A stretch of DNA of 25,212 bases, from the NCBI GenBank assembly GCA_018260375.1, contig JAGLBF010000018.1:1-25212 (forward strand). Reading direction: 5' to 3'. The DNA comes from Deinococcus sp. GTDB taxonomy: Bacteria; Deinococcota; Deinococci; Deinococcales; Deinococcaceae. The notes beneath the pieces are model-generated. The model had not been told where the DNA came from. It searched no databases and was given only the letters and a program-made list of their open reading frames with translations. Positions within the stretch are counted from its first letter, which is position 1; each line of letters starts with the position of its first letter. The translations under genes and the position numbers were made by a program. Of this stretch, positions 14,941-22,499 are shown piece by piece.

Positions 14941-16356
14941 TTACCCCTTCACTTCAGTCAATGAGTGAGTTGCTATCTGTAAGCGCGATATCCCTTCCCG
15001 AATCAGTTGTGGCCCTGTGCTGGCATAGCTCAGGCGTATAAAGTTCCCCTGCGCTTCTCCAGCAAAAAACGGCGTTCCTGCACTCAGTTGTACACCCTGC
15101 TTTCTGGCCGCCTCAACCAGTGCCTGATCGGACAGAGTCTCCGGCAGACGCAGCCAGGCGTTATACCCTCCACGGGGAAGGTGCACCAGTTGTACTTCCG
15201 GCCAATCGTGGAGGGCAGAAACTAACGTGTCCCGGCGAGTCTGTAAAGCGGCACGAAGGGTCTTGAGATGGCGGAGCCATTCCTGGGATGTGACCAGTTG
15301 CAACGCGGTTTCCTGCAAGACAGCAGACATAAAAAAAGACTCGACCATTCGCGCCTGTTTCAGGCGTGTCATTACCGGGCCACGTCCACTCAACCCTGCT
15401 ATCCGTAGACCTGGTGCTGTTAGTTTAGTCAGTGAGCGTAGATAAAGGACTCGTCCCGGCTCACGCAATGCCAGCGGCGTAGGTGGCGTACCTTCAAATG
15501 TCAGTTCCCTGGCATAGTCGTCTTCAATAATGAAAGCGTCTGCTTCGGCGGCAGCTTCAAGGAGGGCCATGCGCCGCTCCTCGGCCAGAACTGCACCGGT
15601 AGGATTACTGTGCAAGGGTTGCACATAAAGCAGTTTGGCCCGCGTTTCCTGAAAAGCCCTTTTGAGTAGCTCAGGTCGGATTCCGTCCCGGTCGGCAGGT
15701 ACTGGAACAGTCGTAACCCCGGCTGCCCTGGCTGCGGCGAGAATGCCGAAATAAGTGGGCGATTCAACCAGCAGTGGCGCTCCAGGCGTCAGGAGACTGC
15801 GAAGCAGAGTGACCAGAGCAACCTGCCCACCTGGGAAAATAACTACATCAGAGGCCCGGTAGTCCTGACTGAGTTGCCCGGCAAACCAGATTCTTAAGGC
15901 CTCCAGACCTTCCGGTGGTGTCCGTCCCCAAAGGTCAGGGCGGGTGCCCGCCCGTTTCAACGCTCGTCCAAGAAGAGCGGTAGGCTGCAAGGTTTCATCT
16001 AGATAACCGTTCCCGAAGGGAATTTCTTCAGTTCCCGGACGCTGAAAGAGGTCATAGTTCTGTGCCGCGTGAGTCAGGCGGCTCGGCAAAGTCACGGTCT
16101 GCCAGTCCAGGTCTAATTCCTGAGCCGGGAGGCGCGGCTCAGATACGAATGTACCTGCCCCAGGCCGTGTATAGACCAGGCCCTCCTGCGTAAGCTCAGC
16201 AATGACTGCACTGATAGTAACGGGACTGGCATGGTAACGCTGTATCAATTCCCGCACAGGAGGGAGCTTCTTTCCCACCGGTAATTCTGTGATGAGTGAC
16301 TCTAATTCACTTCTAAGACGCTGTCTAGATGTTTTAACCTCCGGTCTGTGTTTCAC
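14941..16356 (-). CDS. MocR/GabR-type regulator (GntR HTH fused to aminotransferase domain)
   Basis: This 471-aa protein has an N-terminal GntR winged helix (about residues 10-75; KKLPPVRELIQRYHASPVTI and EGLVYTRPGAGTFVSEP) joined to a fold-type I aminotransferase domain. The domain includes PSTYFGI-like ESPTYFGILAAARAAG, VQPLHSNPTGAVL, IIEDDYARELTF and the PLP lysine in LRSLTKLTAPGLRIAGL. MocR proteins usually sense an amino acid, amine or vitamin B6 through PLP and control a neighbouring gene. The divergent EamA transporter is the natural target. The start is GTG at 16356 (MKHRPEV), and the intergenic region is only 16 bp, so the promoter overlaps that of the transporter. Confidence 0.92.
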   Translation of the reverse strand: MKHRPEVKTSRQRLRSELESLITELPVGKKLPPVRELIQRYHASPVTISAVIAELTQEGLVYTRPGAGTFVSEPRLPAQELDLDWQTVTLPSRLTHAAQNYDLFQRPGTEEIPFGNGYLDETLQPTALLGRALKRAGTRPDLWGRTPPEGLEALRIWFAGQLSQDYRASDVVIFPGGQVALVTLLRSLLTPGAPLLVESPTYFGILAAARAAGVTTVPVPADRDGIRPELLKRAFQETRAKLLYVQPLHSNPTGAVLAEERRMALLEAAAEADAFIIEDDYARELTFEGTPPTPLALREPGRVLYLRSLTKLTAPGLRIAGLSGRGPVMTRLKQARMVESFFMSAVLQETALQLVTSQEWLRHLKTLRAALQTRRDTLVSALHDWPEVQLVHLPRGGYNAWLRLPETLSDQALVEAARKQGVQLSAGTPFFAGEAQGNFIRLSYASTGPQLIREGISRLQIATHSLTEVKG

Positions 16357-16358
16357 TC

Positions 16359-16371
16359 TGTTATCATAACA
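16359..16371. promoter_or_regulatory. Palindromic element with overlapping divergent -10 boxes
   Basis: TGTTATCATAACA is a perfect 6-bp-arm palindrome around a central C. On the plus strand TATCAT (16362-16367) lies 5 nt before the GTG of the EamA gene. On the minus strand TATGAT (16363-16368) lies 6 nt before the GTG of the MocR gene. Both fit leaderless TANNNT promoters, so one symmetrical -10 element could start both transcripts. The palindrome could also be an operator half or full site for the regulator. Confidence 0.6.
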
Positions 16372-16372
16372 C

Positions 16373-17257
16373 GTGAAGAATAAGCGTAGCGTTACTCCAA
16401 TTTCCAGAGAAACAGTTGGCTGGTGGTGGGCCGCTCTTGGGGTGCTGTGTTTCAGTTTTACTCTGCCAGCAACTCGCCTAGCTGCCCCTGAGTTTGGCGG
16501 TTTTCTCCTGGGCTTCGGGCGTGATGTGGTGGCCGGACTGCTGGCCGCTGTCTTACTCGTTGTTCGCCAGGAAACATTACCCGAGCGCCGTCACTGGCCT
16601 GGCCTGGGACTGGTATCGTTGGGAGTAGTCTTCGGCTTTCCCCTGTTCACCTCACTCGCTCTACGAACGGTGCCTTCAAGTCATGGGGCGGTGATTGTTG
16701 GTCTTTTGCCTGCGGCCACTGCGATTGCTGCCGTACTGTTTGCCCGCGAACGTCCCCGTCCTGCCTTCTGGATAGTCTGTGGCCTGGGCGTCCTAGCTAT
16801 CCTGGGTTTCGCACTCAGTAGCGGAGCAGGTCAACTGGGTCATGGAGACGTGTTCATGCTGTTTGCTGTTGGTCTGGCAGCTATTGGTTATGCCGAGGGC
16901 GGCAGACTGTCCAGAGAACTTGACGGCTGGCGAGTCATTAGCTGGGCGCTGATATTTTCGTTACCGCTGGCGAGCGTTGCTTCGCTATGTGTGCCTCATC
17001 CAGCGCAGTGGCCCTCGCCAGTCGCCTGGCTTGGCTTCGGCTATGTCTCTGTGGTAAGCATGTTTCTAGGATTTTTCGCGTGGTACAAAGGGCTGGCCCT
17101 CGGCGGTGTAGCAAAGGCTGGTCAGACGCAACTGATGCAGCCGGTATTAACGGTTCTCTGGTCGGTCTTATTCCTGGGTGAGCATATAGACGCTAAGACC
17201 ATCTTAGCGGCAGTCGTAGTGGTACTTTGTGCACTGCTGAGCCGTTTGACGCGCTAG
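16373..17257 (+). CDS. EamA/DMT-family permease
   Basis: This 294-aa inner-membrane protein belongs to the drug/metabolite transporter superfamily, with two EamA repeats and about ten hydrophobic helices. Landmarks are WWWAALGVLCFSFTLPATRL (helix 1), SLALRTVPSSHGAVIVGLLP near the end of the first repeat (a conserved EamA stretch) and LMQPVLTVLWSVLFLGEHID near the end of the second. The substrate is probably the ligand sensed by the MocR regulator next door: an amino acid, amine or vitamin-like compound, direction usually export. The start is GTG at 16373; no Shine-Dalgarno is visible and a -10-like box lies 5 nt upstream. An interspersed repeat copy follows 50 bp after the stop. Confidence 0.85.
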   Translation: MKNKRSVTPISRETVGWWWAALGVLCFSFTLPATRLAAPEFGGFLLGFGRDVVAGLLAAVLLVVRQETLPERRHWPGLGLVSLGVVFGFPLFTSLALRTVPSSHGAVIVGLLPAATAIAAVLFARERPRPAFWIVCGLGVLAILGFALSSGAGQLGHGDVFMLFAVGLAAIGYAEGGRLSRELDGWRVISWALIFSLPLASVASLCVPHPAQWPSPVAWLGFGYVSVVSMFLGFFAWYKGLALGGVAKAGQTQLMQPVLTVLWSVLFLGEHIDAKTILAAVVVVLCALLSRLTR

Positions 17258-17307
17258 CAGCTTTTATTCTCGCTGGCACGTCATGGCATAGCATCAGCAG
17301 AGTAAAG

Positions 17308-17443
17308 TAATACGGACTCCGACCTAAACCGTGTTGAACACGCGTAACTGACAAGCGGGCGTACAAACAAGCATGAACTTCGCAGTATAGAAGCACAGTC
17401 AGTAGTTTCCCGACTGTGCTGGAATAGAACAACGTCCGTATTA
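17308..17443 (+). repeat. Interspersed structured repeat, copy 3 (between EamA gene and metQ1)
   Basis: This copy is bounded by a perfect 10-bp terminal inverted repeat: TAATACGGAC (17308-17317) and GTCCGTATTA (17434-17443). The interior contains ACCGTGTTGA, shared with the block at about 22512, and TTCCCGACTGTGCTGGAATA, matching the other copies with one change. The right terminal TTA is the complement of the metQ1 stop codon (17441-17443). It sits between convergent genes and may act as a two-way terminator. Confidence 0.8.
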
Positions 17444-18220
17444 GAACGCAGGAATGATAGCGCCACTGTACTTTTTAAGGATAAAGGCTTTAGTTTCGGG
17501 ACTTTGCAGCGCCCTGACCAGCTTTTGGTAGTCGGCGGTCTTGAGCGTAGCTGGTTTGCCCGCCAAAAAGTTAGCGTAAGGGCTGTGCTTGTCTTCCAGC
17601 ACCAGCGCGTCCCTGAGCGGATTGAGGCGGGCAGTCAGGGCGTAGTTGGTGTTGATCACTGCCGCGTCAACGTCACCCAGCGCACGGGGCAACTGGGCCG
17701 CGTCCAGCTCGCGAAATTTGAGCCGTTTCAGGTTGGTGGTGATGTCTAGCCGAGTAGCGCTTGTCCCCGCCGAGGGCTTAAGGTGTATGAGCCCCGCACG
17801 CTCAAGCAGCTTGAGTGCCCGCCCAGAGTTGCTGGGGTCGTTGGGTATAGCGATGGTGGCGCCCGTTTTAAAGTCGCTCAGCTTCTTTACGGTGTTACTG
17901 TACAGGCCAATAGGCTCAATATGAATTTTGGCACCGCCCACAATACCCAGGGGCCTGGTCTTTTGAAAGCTGTCCAAGTAAGCTTGGTGCTGAAAGTAAT
18001 TCAGATCAAGACTGCCGTCAGTCAACGCCAGGTTGGGCTGAACATAGTCATTAAATTCCTTAATATCCAGAGTGACGCCCTGTTTTGCTAAAATAGGTTT
18101 AACAAAATTCAGTATTTCAGCGTGCGGCACAGGTGAAGCACCGATACGCAGCGTACCTGCCGAAGCAAACGTCAACAGGCTAGAGATAACAAGAGCGGTA
18201 GCGGTCATGTATTTGGTCAT
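17441..18220 (-). CDS. metQ: MetQ-type methionine-binding protein (paralogue 1)
   Basis: This 259-aa periplasmic binding protein of the NlpA/MetQ family captures methionine for the MetNI importer. A signal peptide (MTKYMTATALVISSLLTFAS, about residues 1-22) is followed by TLRIGASPVPHAEILNFVKP, the standard MetQ opening. Other motifs are KEFNDYVQPNLAL, NYFQHQAYLDSF, AIPNDPSNSGRALKLLERAG and DVDAAVINTNYAL. The signal peptide has no lipobox cysteine, whereas enteric MetQ is a lipoprotein. TAAGGAAA lies about 9 nt upstream of the ATG. It lies downstream of a second metQ and its stop codon coincides with the end of a repeat copy. Confidence 0.92.
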   Translation of the reverse strand: MTKYMTATALVISSLLTFASAGTLRIGASPVPHAEILNFVKPILAKQGVTLDIKEFNDYVQPNLALTDGSLDLNYFQHQAYLDSFQKTRPLGIVGGAKIHIEPIGLYSNTVKKLSDFKTGATIAIPNDPSNSGRALKLLERAGLIHLKPSAGTSATRLDITTNLKRLKFRELDAAQLPRALGDVDAAVINTNYALTARLNPLRDALVLEDKHSPYANFLAGKPATLKTADYQKLVRALQSPETKAFILKKYSGAIIPAF

Positions 18221-18348
18221 GGTGATGTTTCCTTAGGGTGATTTTGTAGGCACGTCGTTCTATAGCTGCGCATTAATGATTTATACACATTCGATTTAGT
18301 TGCAGCCCGGTCATTAAAGTACCGATTGCGTTTATATACTGGGCAACC

Positions 18349-18418
18349 CGTATCTTTTCTCTCTGGAATCCACACGGATTCAATCAGGGCGTTTATGCTT
18401 TAACCTGAGTCCGTACTA
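18349..18418 (+). repeat. Interspersed structured repeat, copy 4 (partial, between the metQ genes)
   Basis: This shortened copy contains CGGATTCAATCAGGGCG (compare AATCAATCAGGGCG at 8504-8517 in copy 1) and ends GAGTCCGTACTA. The final CTA (18416-18418) is the complement of the metQ2 stop codon TAG. The left boundary is uncertain because the usual left end is degraded. Confidence 0.6.
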
Positions 18419-19195
18419 AAAGGTAGGAATAATACTACCCGCGTACTTTTTCAAGATCCAGGCTTTGGTTTCGGGGCTGGTGAGGGCCGCTGTCAGCTTT
18501 TGGATATCGGGGTCATTCAGCTTGTCTTTGGTGGTCGCCAGAATGTTGGCGTACACGCTATTTTTGTCCTCATGAAAGAGCGCATCTTTGACGGGGTTGA
18601 GGTTGATCTGCAGGGCGTAGTTGGCGTTGATGACCGCCGCGTCCACATCTGACAGTGAACGGGGCAACTGCGCTGCGTCAAGCTCAACAATCTTTACTTT
18701 TTTGATATTGCTGATGATGTCTCTGGGCGTGGCCTTGCCGCCTATGCCTGCCTTAAGGCGTATCAGCCCGGCCCGCTGAAGCAATTGCAGAGCGCGGGCT
18801 TCGTTGCTGGGGTCGTTGGGTACAGCGACGGTGGCGCCCGCTTTGATATCGGTGACACTTTTTACTTTATTGCTGTAAAGCGCCAATGGCGGCAGGTAAA
18901 TCTTTTTGACAGCGACGATATTCAGCGGACGATTTTGCTGAAAGGCGGCCAGGTAAGGCGCGTGCTGAAAGAGATTGGCGTCAATACTGCCCTCACCCAG
19001 TGCAGTGTTGGGGCCGATATAGTCACTAAATTCTTTAATCTGCAAGTCTACACCCTGCTTGGCTAGGATAGGCTTAACAAAGTTGAGTATCTCGCCCGCA
19101 GGCACGGGGGTTGCCCCTACCCGCAACGTACCCGCTGAGGCACTAGAGATAAAAGCGAGGGTCATAATGCTGGATAATACATTTATTTTAGTCAT
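18416..19195 (-). CDS. metQ: MetQ-type methionine-binding protein (paralogue 2)
   Basis: This 259-aa protein is a close paralogue of the next metQ downstream, with matching length and layout. It has a signal peptide ending ISSASAG, then TLRVGATPVPAGEILNFVKP, the KEFSDYIGPNTALGEG segment, LFQHAPYLAAFQQ, AVPNDPSNEARALQLLQRAG and DVDAAVINANYAL. It too has no lipobox cysteine. The two copies differ in ligand-pocket regions (for example NLALTDGSLDLNYFQHQ against NTALGEGSIDANLFQHA), so they may bind different forms such as L-methionine, D-methionine or methionine sulfoxide. A ribosome binding site, AAGGAGT, lies about 8 nt upstream, and a candidate promoter lies 50-80 bp upstream in the gap after metI. 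Confidence 0.92.
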   Translation of the reverse strand: MTKINVLSSIMTLAFISSASAGTLRVGATPVPAGEILNFVKPILAKQGVDLQIKEFSDYIGPNTALGEGSIDANLFQHAPYLAAFQQNRPLNIVAVKKIYLPPLALYSNKVKSVTDIKAGATVAVPNDPSNEARALQLLQRAGLIRLKAGIGGKATPRDIISNIKKVKIVELDAAQLPRSLSDVDAAVINANYALQINLNPVKDALFHEDKNSVYANILATTKDKLNDPDIQKLTAALTSPETKAWILKKYAGSIIPTF

Positions 19196-19245
19196 GAAAG
19201 ACTCCTTTTCAGTAGATAAAGGCTATAAATTTACGTTAGGTCGCC

Positions 19246-19273
19246 AGAATATAGAAACTTTTTCTCTATTCAA
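19246..19273 (-). promoter_or_regulatory. Candidate promoter for metQ2
   Basis: On the minus strand TTGAAT is followed by 16 nt and TATTCT, in the AT-rich 144-bp gap between metI and metQ2. It would allow the binding proteins to be made in excess of the membrane components. A short direct repeat, AGCTAAATAC/AACTAAATAC, lies upstream. Confidence 0.5.
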
Positions 19274-19339
19274 ATTCTTCTGTGTATTTAGCTGCTGCGT
19301 ATTTAGTTGCTATGTATTCACAGGAGTTGTATTGAACTT

Positions 19340-19996
19340 TTATCTGTGGTCAAGTGTTCGCGCGGCCCTATCGCCTAGCCACTGTACGCCCTGCACCAGC
19401 AGCAGCAGCACCAGCACGGTCGCTATCATCACTTCTGTCTCAAAGCGCTGATAGCCGTAGCGAATCGCCAAGTCGCCCAGGCCACCGCCGCCAATGGCCC
19501 CCGCCATTGCTGAGTACCCAATAAGGCTAATCAGCATCACCGTAAAGCTGTTGACCAGCGCAGGGAGAGCTTCGGGCAGCAGTACCTTGCGGACGATCTG
19601 CGAGTTGGTCGCGCCCATAGCGCGGGCGGCTTCGGTAACGCCTTGCGGTACGTCGCGCAGTGCACCGTCCACCAGCCTCGCCACAAAGGGTATAGCGGCG
19701 ATAGTAAGCGGCACGGTAGCTGCTGTAGAGCCGATACTGGTATGCACAATCAGCCGCGTAACGGGAATCAGAATGACCAGCAAGATGATAAAAGGCAAGC
19801 TGCGTCCAATGTTAACCACCGCATCCAGGCTTCTATTGACCAGGGGGTTAGGGCGTAGACCGCCGGGAGCGGTGACGCTCAGCCACACGCCCAGCAGCAT
19901 GCCGAGAATTTGGGCGATGATGGCTGAGGGCAGCACCATCCAAAAGGTTTCCAGGGTGGATTGCCACAGTAACGGATAGATTTCGGCCCAGTTCAT
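19340..19996 (-). CDS. metI: Methionine ABC transporter permease
   Basis: This 218-aa inner-membrane permease forms the translocation channel with MetN. It has about five hydrophobic helices, NIGRSLPFIILLVILIPVTR, and the cytoplasmic coupling loop VTEAARAMGATNSQIVRKVL (EAA motif), followed by LLPEALPALV. The C-terminal half includes IGYSAMAGAIGGGGLGDLAI, the usual MetI signature region. The ATG overlaps the metN stop as ATGA (19993-19996), indicating coupled translation. Length is normal (E. coli MetI is 217 aa). Confidence 0.95.
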   Translation of the reverse strand: MNWAEIYPLLWQSTLETFWMVLPSAIIAQILGMLLGVWLSVTAPGGLRPNPLVNRSLDAVVNIGRSLPFIILLVILIPVTRLIVHTSIGSTAATVPLTIAAIPFVARLVDGALRDVPQGVTEAARAMGATNSQIVRKVLLPEALPALVNSFTVMLISLIGYSAMAGAIGGGGLGDLAIRYGYQRFETEVMIATVLVLLLLVQGVQWLGDRAARTLDHR

Positions 19997-20988
19997 AACA
20001 CCTCCGCCAGAGGAGACAGTTTGAGGGCGGGAGCTGCTGCGCCACTGAGTGCGCCCAGTTCAGCCTCACTCACAGTGTTGGGCAGCAACAGCCAGGCGTC
20101 TACGCCCAGGGGGTGCGCTTGGGCCTGCACCACGCTGGCTTGCAGGCGGGCCAATGTGCTGAGGGTCTGTGCGCCCAGATTGGCAAGCGTGACCAGGCGC
20201 AGCATTTGCCCGTTGCCAGGGGTAACAGCGGGGCGGTGAGCCTCTAAAAGTGCGCGGGTAACGGGGTGCTGGGGGCTGGCAATCACCTGACGGGTGTCAC
20301 CAGTTTCGACCAGGTGTCCACTGTCGAGCACAGCGACGTGGGTGGTAGCGGCACGCACCACTTCCATCTGGTGGGTGACGATAACCAGGGTCAGGTCGCG
20401 CTCGCGCTGCAAGTCGGTGAGCAGTTGCAGAATGCTGGCGCTGGTTTCGGGGTCTAGCGCACTGGTGGCCTCGTCAGCCAGCAGCAAAGTGGGGTTGGTC
20501 ACCAGGGCGCGGGCGATGCCGACGCGCTGCTTTTGCCCGCCCGAAAGCTGCGCGGGGTAGCGCTTAGCGTAGGGTGCAAGCCCGACTTTGTCGAGCAAGG
20601 CCAGTGCGCGGCGTTCACGCTCGGCGCGTGGCACGCCCTGAAGCTCCAGCGGCAAGGTCACGTTGCCTAGTACCGTACGCTGAAGCAGCAGGTTAAAGTG
20701 CTGAAACACCAGCCCGGTGCGGGCCTGACGATTGCGGCGCTGCGCAGCGCTGAGTTGAGCAGGGTTCTCGCCGTCAATCAGCAGGCGCCCGCTTTCGGGT
20801 TGCTCCAGGCCGCTGATCAGGCGCACCAGGGTACTTTTGCCTGCGCCGCTACGCCCGATAATCCCCAAACGACTGCCTCTAGGAACACTGAGATTCAGAT
20901 TATTGAGGGCGGGTTGGGCCTGGTTGGGGTAGGTTTTGCTCAGGTGCTCAAAAGTGAGCGCGGCAAGGGGGGCTGTGTCAGAGGACAT
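19993..20988 (-). CDS. metN: Methionine ABC transporter ATP-binding protein
   Basis: This 331-aa ATPase drives methionine import. It has Walker A GRSGAGKST, the signature LSGGQKQRVGIARAL, Walker B LLLADEATSALD and the switch histidine in VIVTHQM. After about residue 240 there is a C-terminal domain (MLRLVTLANLGAQTLSTLAR and following) at the position of the NIL regulatory domain, which in MetN binds methionine and blocks transport. The frame is open 50 codons further upstream, but that extension is low-complexity. The ATG at 20988 has AAAGGAAA about 10 nt upstream. It is the first gene of metN-metI-metQ-metQ and has a long structured leader. Confidence 0.94.
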   Translation of the reverse strand: MSSDTAPLAALTFEHLSKTYPNQAQPALNNLNLSVPRGSRLGIIGRSGAGKSTLVRLISGLEQPESGRLLIDGENPAQLSAAQRRNRQARTGLVFQHFNLLLQRTVLGNVTLPLELQGVPRAERERRALALLDKVGLAPYAKRYPAQLSGGQKQRVGIARALVTNPTLLLADEATSALDPETSASILQLLTDLQRERDLTLVIVTHQMEVVRAATTHVAVLDSGHLVETGDTRQVIASPQHPVTRALLEAHRPAVTPGNGQMLRLVTLANLGAQTLSTLARLQASVVQAQAHPLGVDAWLLLPNTVSEAELGALSGAAAPALKLSPLAEVL

Positions 20989-21180
20989 AGTCTCGGTTTC
21001 CTTTGGGGAAGGGGGCAGCAACAAAAAAGTCACCTGCCAAAGCGGAGGGCTTATGGAAGGGGACTTCGGCCCGCCAACAGCGGCGGGGGTTGGTCTGCGC
21101 TGCGCCCTGGTCTCAGAGGAGTCCGTGAGAGGGCGCACCCTTCCTTTATCGTTCCCAGCAGAAAATACCTATACAGTGCG
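20989..21180 (-). promoter_or_regulatory. Structured 5' leader of metN
   Basis: On the minus strand the leader contains two strong hairpins. The first pairs GCGCCC with GGGCGC and, inside it, TCTCA with TGAGA (21087-21135 region). The second is CCCGCC-GCTGTT-GGCGGG (about 21071-21088). A run ACTTTTTTG follows near 21024-21032, preceded by a sequence able to pair AAGTC with GACTT. The layout resembles an attenuation leader, but I do not see SAM-I, SAM-II or T-box consensus. Promoter position is unclear; TATAGG near 21170 is a weak -10 candidate. Confidence 0.4.
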
Positions 21181-21516
21181 TTATTTTTCTGTGTATACAA
21201 AAGCCATCGTTAGCCGCTGCTGGGCTGGCAAAGCACCGTTGCCGAAATGGGGGCCGGTTGCTGCGGTGGTCGTTGGGCCAGGTCCCTGCACCGCTCTGGA
21301 TAAAGGTGTGACCTGTCAGTTAAGGTCAGGTAGGGAGTATAAATCAGTTGATGAATGTTGTCAACTGTTGCCAGACAGTGAGACAGTGACAGACAGTGGC
21401 CTGCACGTTCATTCTGTAGGCTACGGCAGCCTGTACCACGGACTAGCCTGTGTCCCTTCCCTGTTGTCGCGTCAACCTGTAGGCCCAGGCGCTGCCAATA
21501 CACTAGGCTGCTACGC
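21181..21516. other. Non-coding region between metN and pheA with inverted and tandem repeats
   Basis: No gene is supported here. Visible structure includes the inverted repeat TGACCT (21309-21314) with AGGTCA (21323-21328), a perfect 7-bp hairpin CAGTTGA (21345-21351) with TCAACTG (21361-21367), and three copies of AGACAGTG (21373, 21381 and 21391). These lie 120-210 bp before pheA and could be operator or leader elements for it. Confidence 0.45.
21504..21509 (+). promoter_or_regulatory. Candidate leaderless -10 box for pheA
   Basis: TAGGCT ends 7 nt before the ATG at 21517, with no Shine-Dalgarno. TACACT at 21499-21504 overlaps it and is an alternative giving a very short leader. Confidence 0.4.
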
Positions 21517-22386
21517 ATGACCATGTCTTTACCCGATGAACTGTTGCCCGCTTCAGAACGCCAAGTGAGGGTCGCCTTTCAGGGCAATCCTGGCTCTTAC
21601 GGCGAAGTTGCCGCGCTAGGGGTCGTACCAGAGGCGGTTATTCACGGCTACACGACCTTTCATGAGGTGATAGAAGCGGTGAGCCGTGGTGAGGCTGATT
21701 TGGGCGTGCTGCCCGTAGAAAACAGCCTGATGGGGGCTATTTTGCAAAGCCTTGACCTGCTCGCCGAAACTGACCTGCATGTGGTGCGCGAAATCACCGT
21801 GCGGGTGTCGCATGTGCTGATGGCGCTGCCCGGCGTAGAGCTGAGCAACATCAAAAAGGTGTATTCGCAGCAGCCTGCACTGGATCAATGCACGGGCTTT
21901 ATCAAAAAACATGCACTGACCCCGGTCGCTGCCTACGACACTGCTGGCAGCGCCCAGGACCTGGTTCGCAGTGGCGCGCGCGACACGGGGGTTATCGCCT
22001 CGGCCCGCGCTGCCAAACTCAACGGGCTTAACATTCTGGCGCATCACATAGAAGACGAGCCCTTTAACTTCACGCGCTTTTTGGTGCTTTCACACCGCGA
22101 GGCTCTGCCCAGCGACGAGCCGCACAAAACCAGCCTGGTCTTTGCCGTGCGCCACACGCCCGGGGCTTTGCTGGAGACGCTGGCCCAGTTGGGCGGGCTG
22201 AATATGTCCAGCATCATGTCGCGCCCACGCAAAGACCGCGCCTGGAGTTACCTGATGCACATTGACATTGACGGTAAAGCCGATGACCCCGCCGTGAGCG
22301 CCGCGCTGGGGCAGGTGCTGCGCAAGGCCAGCTTTGTCAAAGTGATCGGCAGTTATCCTGTCGCGACCACGGTTTTGGAATCCTGA
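21517..22386 (+). CDS. pheA: Prephenate dehydratase
   Basis: This 289-aa enzyme converts prephenate to phenylpyruvate in phenylalanine synthesis. The catalytic domain (about residues 14-195) opens VRVAFQGNPGSYGEVAALGV and includes the ADLGVLPVENSLMGAI region, the SQQPALDQC stretch and a Thr-containing NFTRFLVLS segment. The C-terminal ACT domain (about 205-285) has TPGALLETLAQLGGLNMSSI followed by SRPRKDRAWSYLMHID. The usual ESRP Phe-binding motif reads MSRP. There is no chorismate mutase domain, so it is the monofunctional form. Two starts (MTM) are possible; the first fits the upstream -10 box. Downstream, an inverted repeat CCCCCAG (22438-22444)/CTGGGGG (22469-22475) without a T-tract precedes the repeat block. 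Confidence 0.95.
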   Translation: MTMSLPDELLPASERQVRVAFQGNPGSYGEVAALGVVPEAVIHGYTTFHEVIEAVSRGEADLGVLPVENSLMGAILQSLDLLAETDLHVVREITVRVSHVLMALPGVELSNIKKVYSQQPALDQCTGFIKKHALTPVAAYDTAGSAQDLVRSGARDTGVIASARAAKLNGLNILAHHIEDEPFNFTRFLVLSHREALPSDEPHKTSLVFAVRHTPGALLETLAQLGGLNMSSIMSRPRKDRAWSYLMHIDIDGKADDPAVSAALGQVLRKASFVKVIGSYPVATTVLES

Positions 22387-22499
22387 ACAGGTTGGCACGC
22401 GGCAGTCGGCAGTCGCGTCACGCGGTGAGCCGTCAGGCCCCCAGTAGCATGAAGCCGGCAAAGAGGCGCTGGGGGTCAAAAGCCTCTGGATAGTGCAGC

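Noticed and set aside
20989..21138. 50-residue N-terminal extension of MetN
   Set aside because: It is translated leader sequence; the internal ATG at 20988 has a good ribosome binding site and the family start.
21060..21160. TPP riboswitch in the metN leader (GGGTGC and CTGAGA seen on the minus strand)
   Set aside because: The second conserved half (ACCTGATCTGG...ACCAGCG) is missing, and the gene is a methionine importer.
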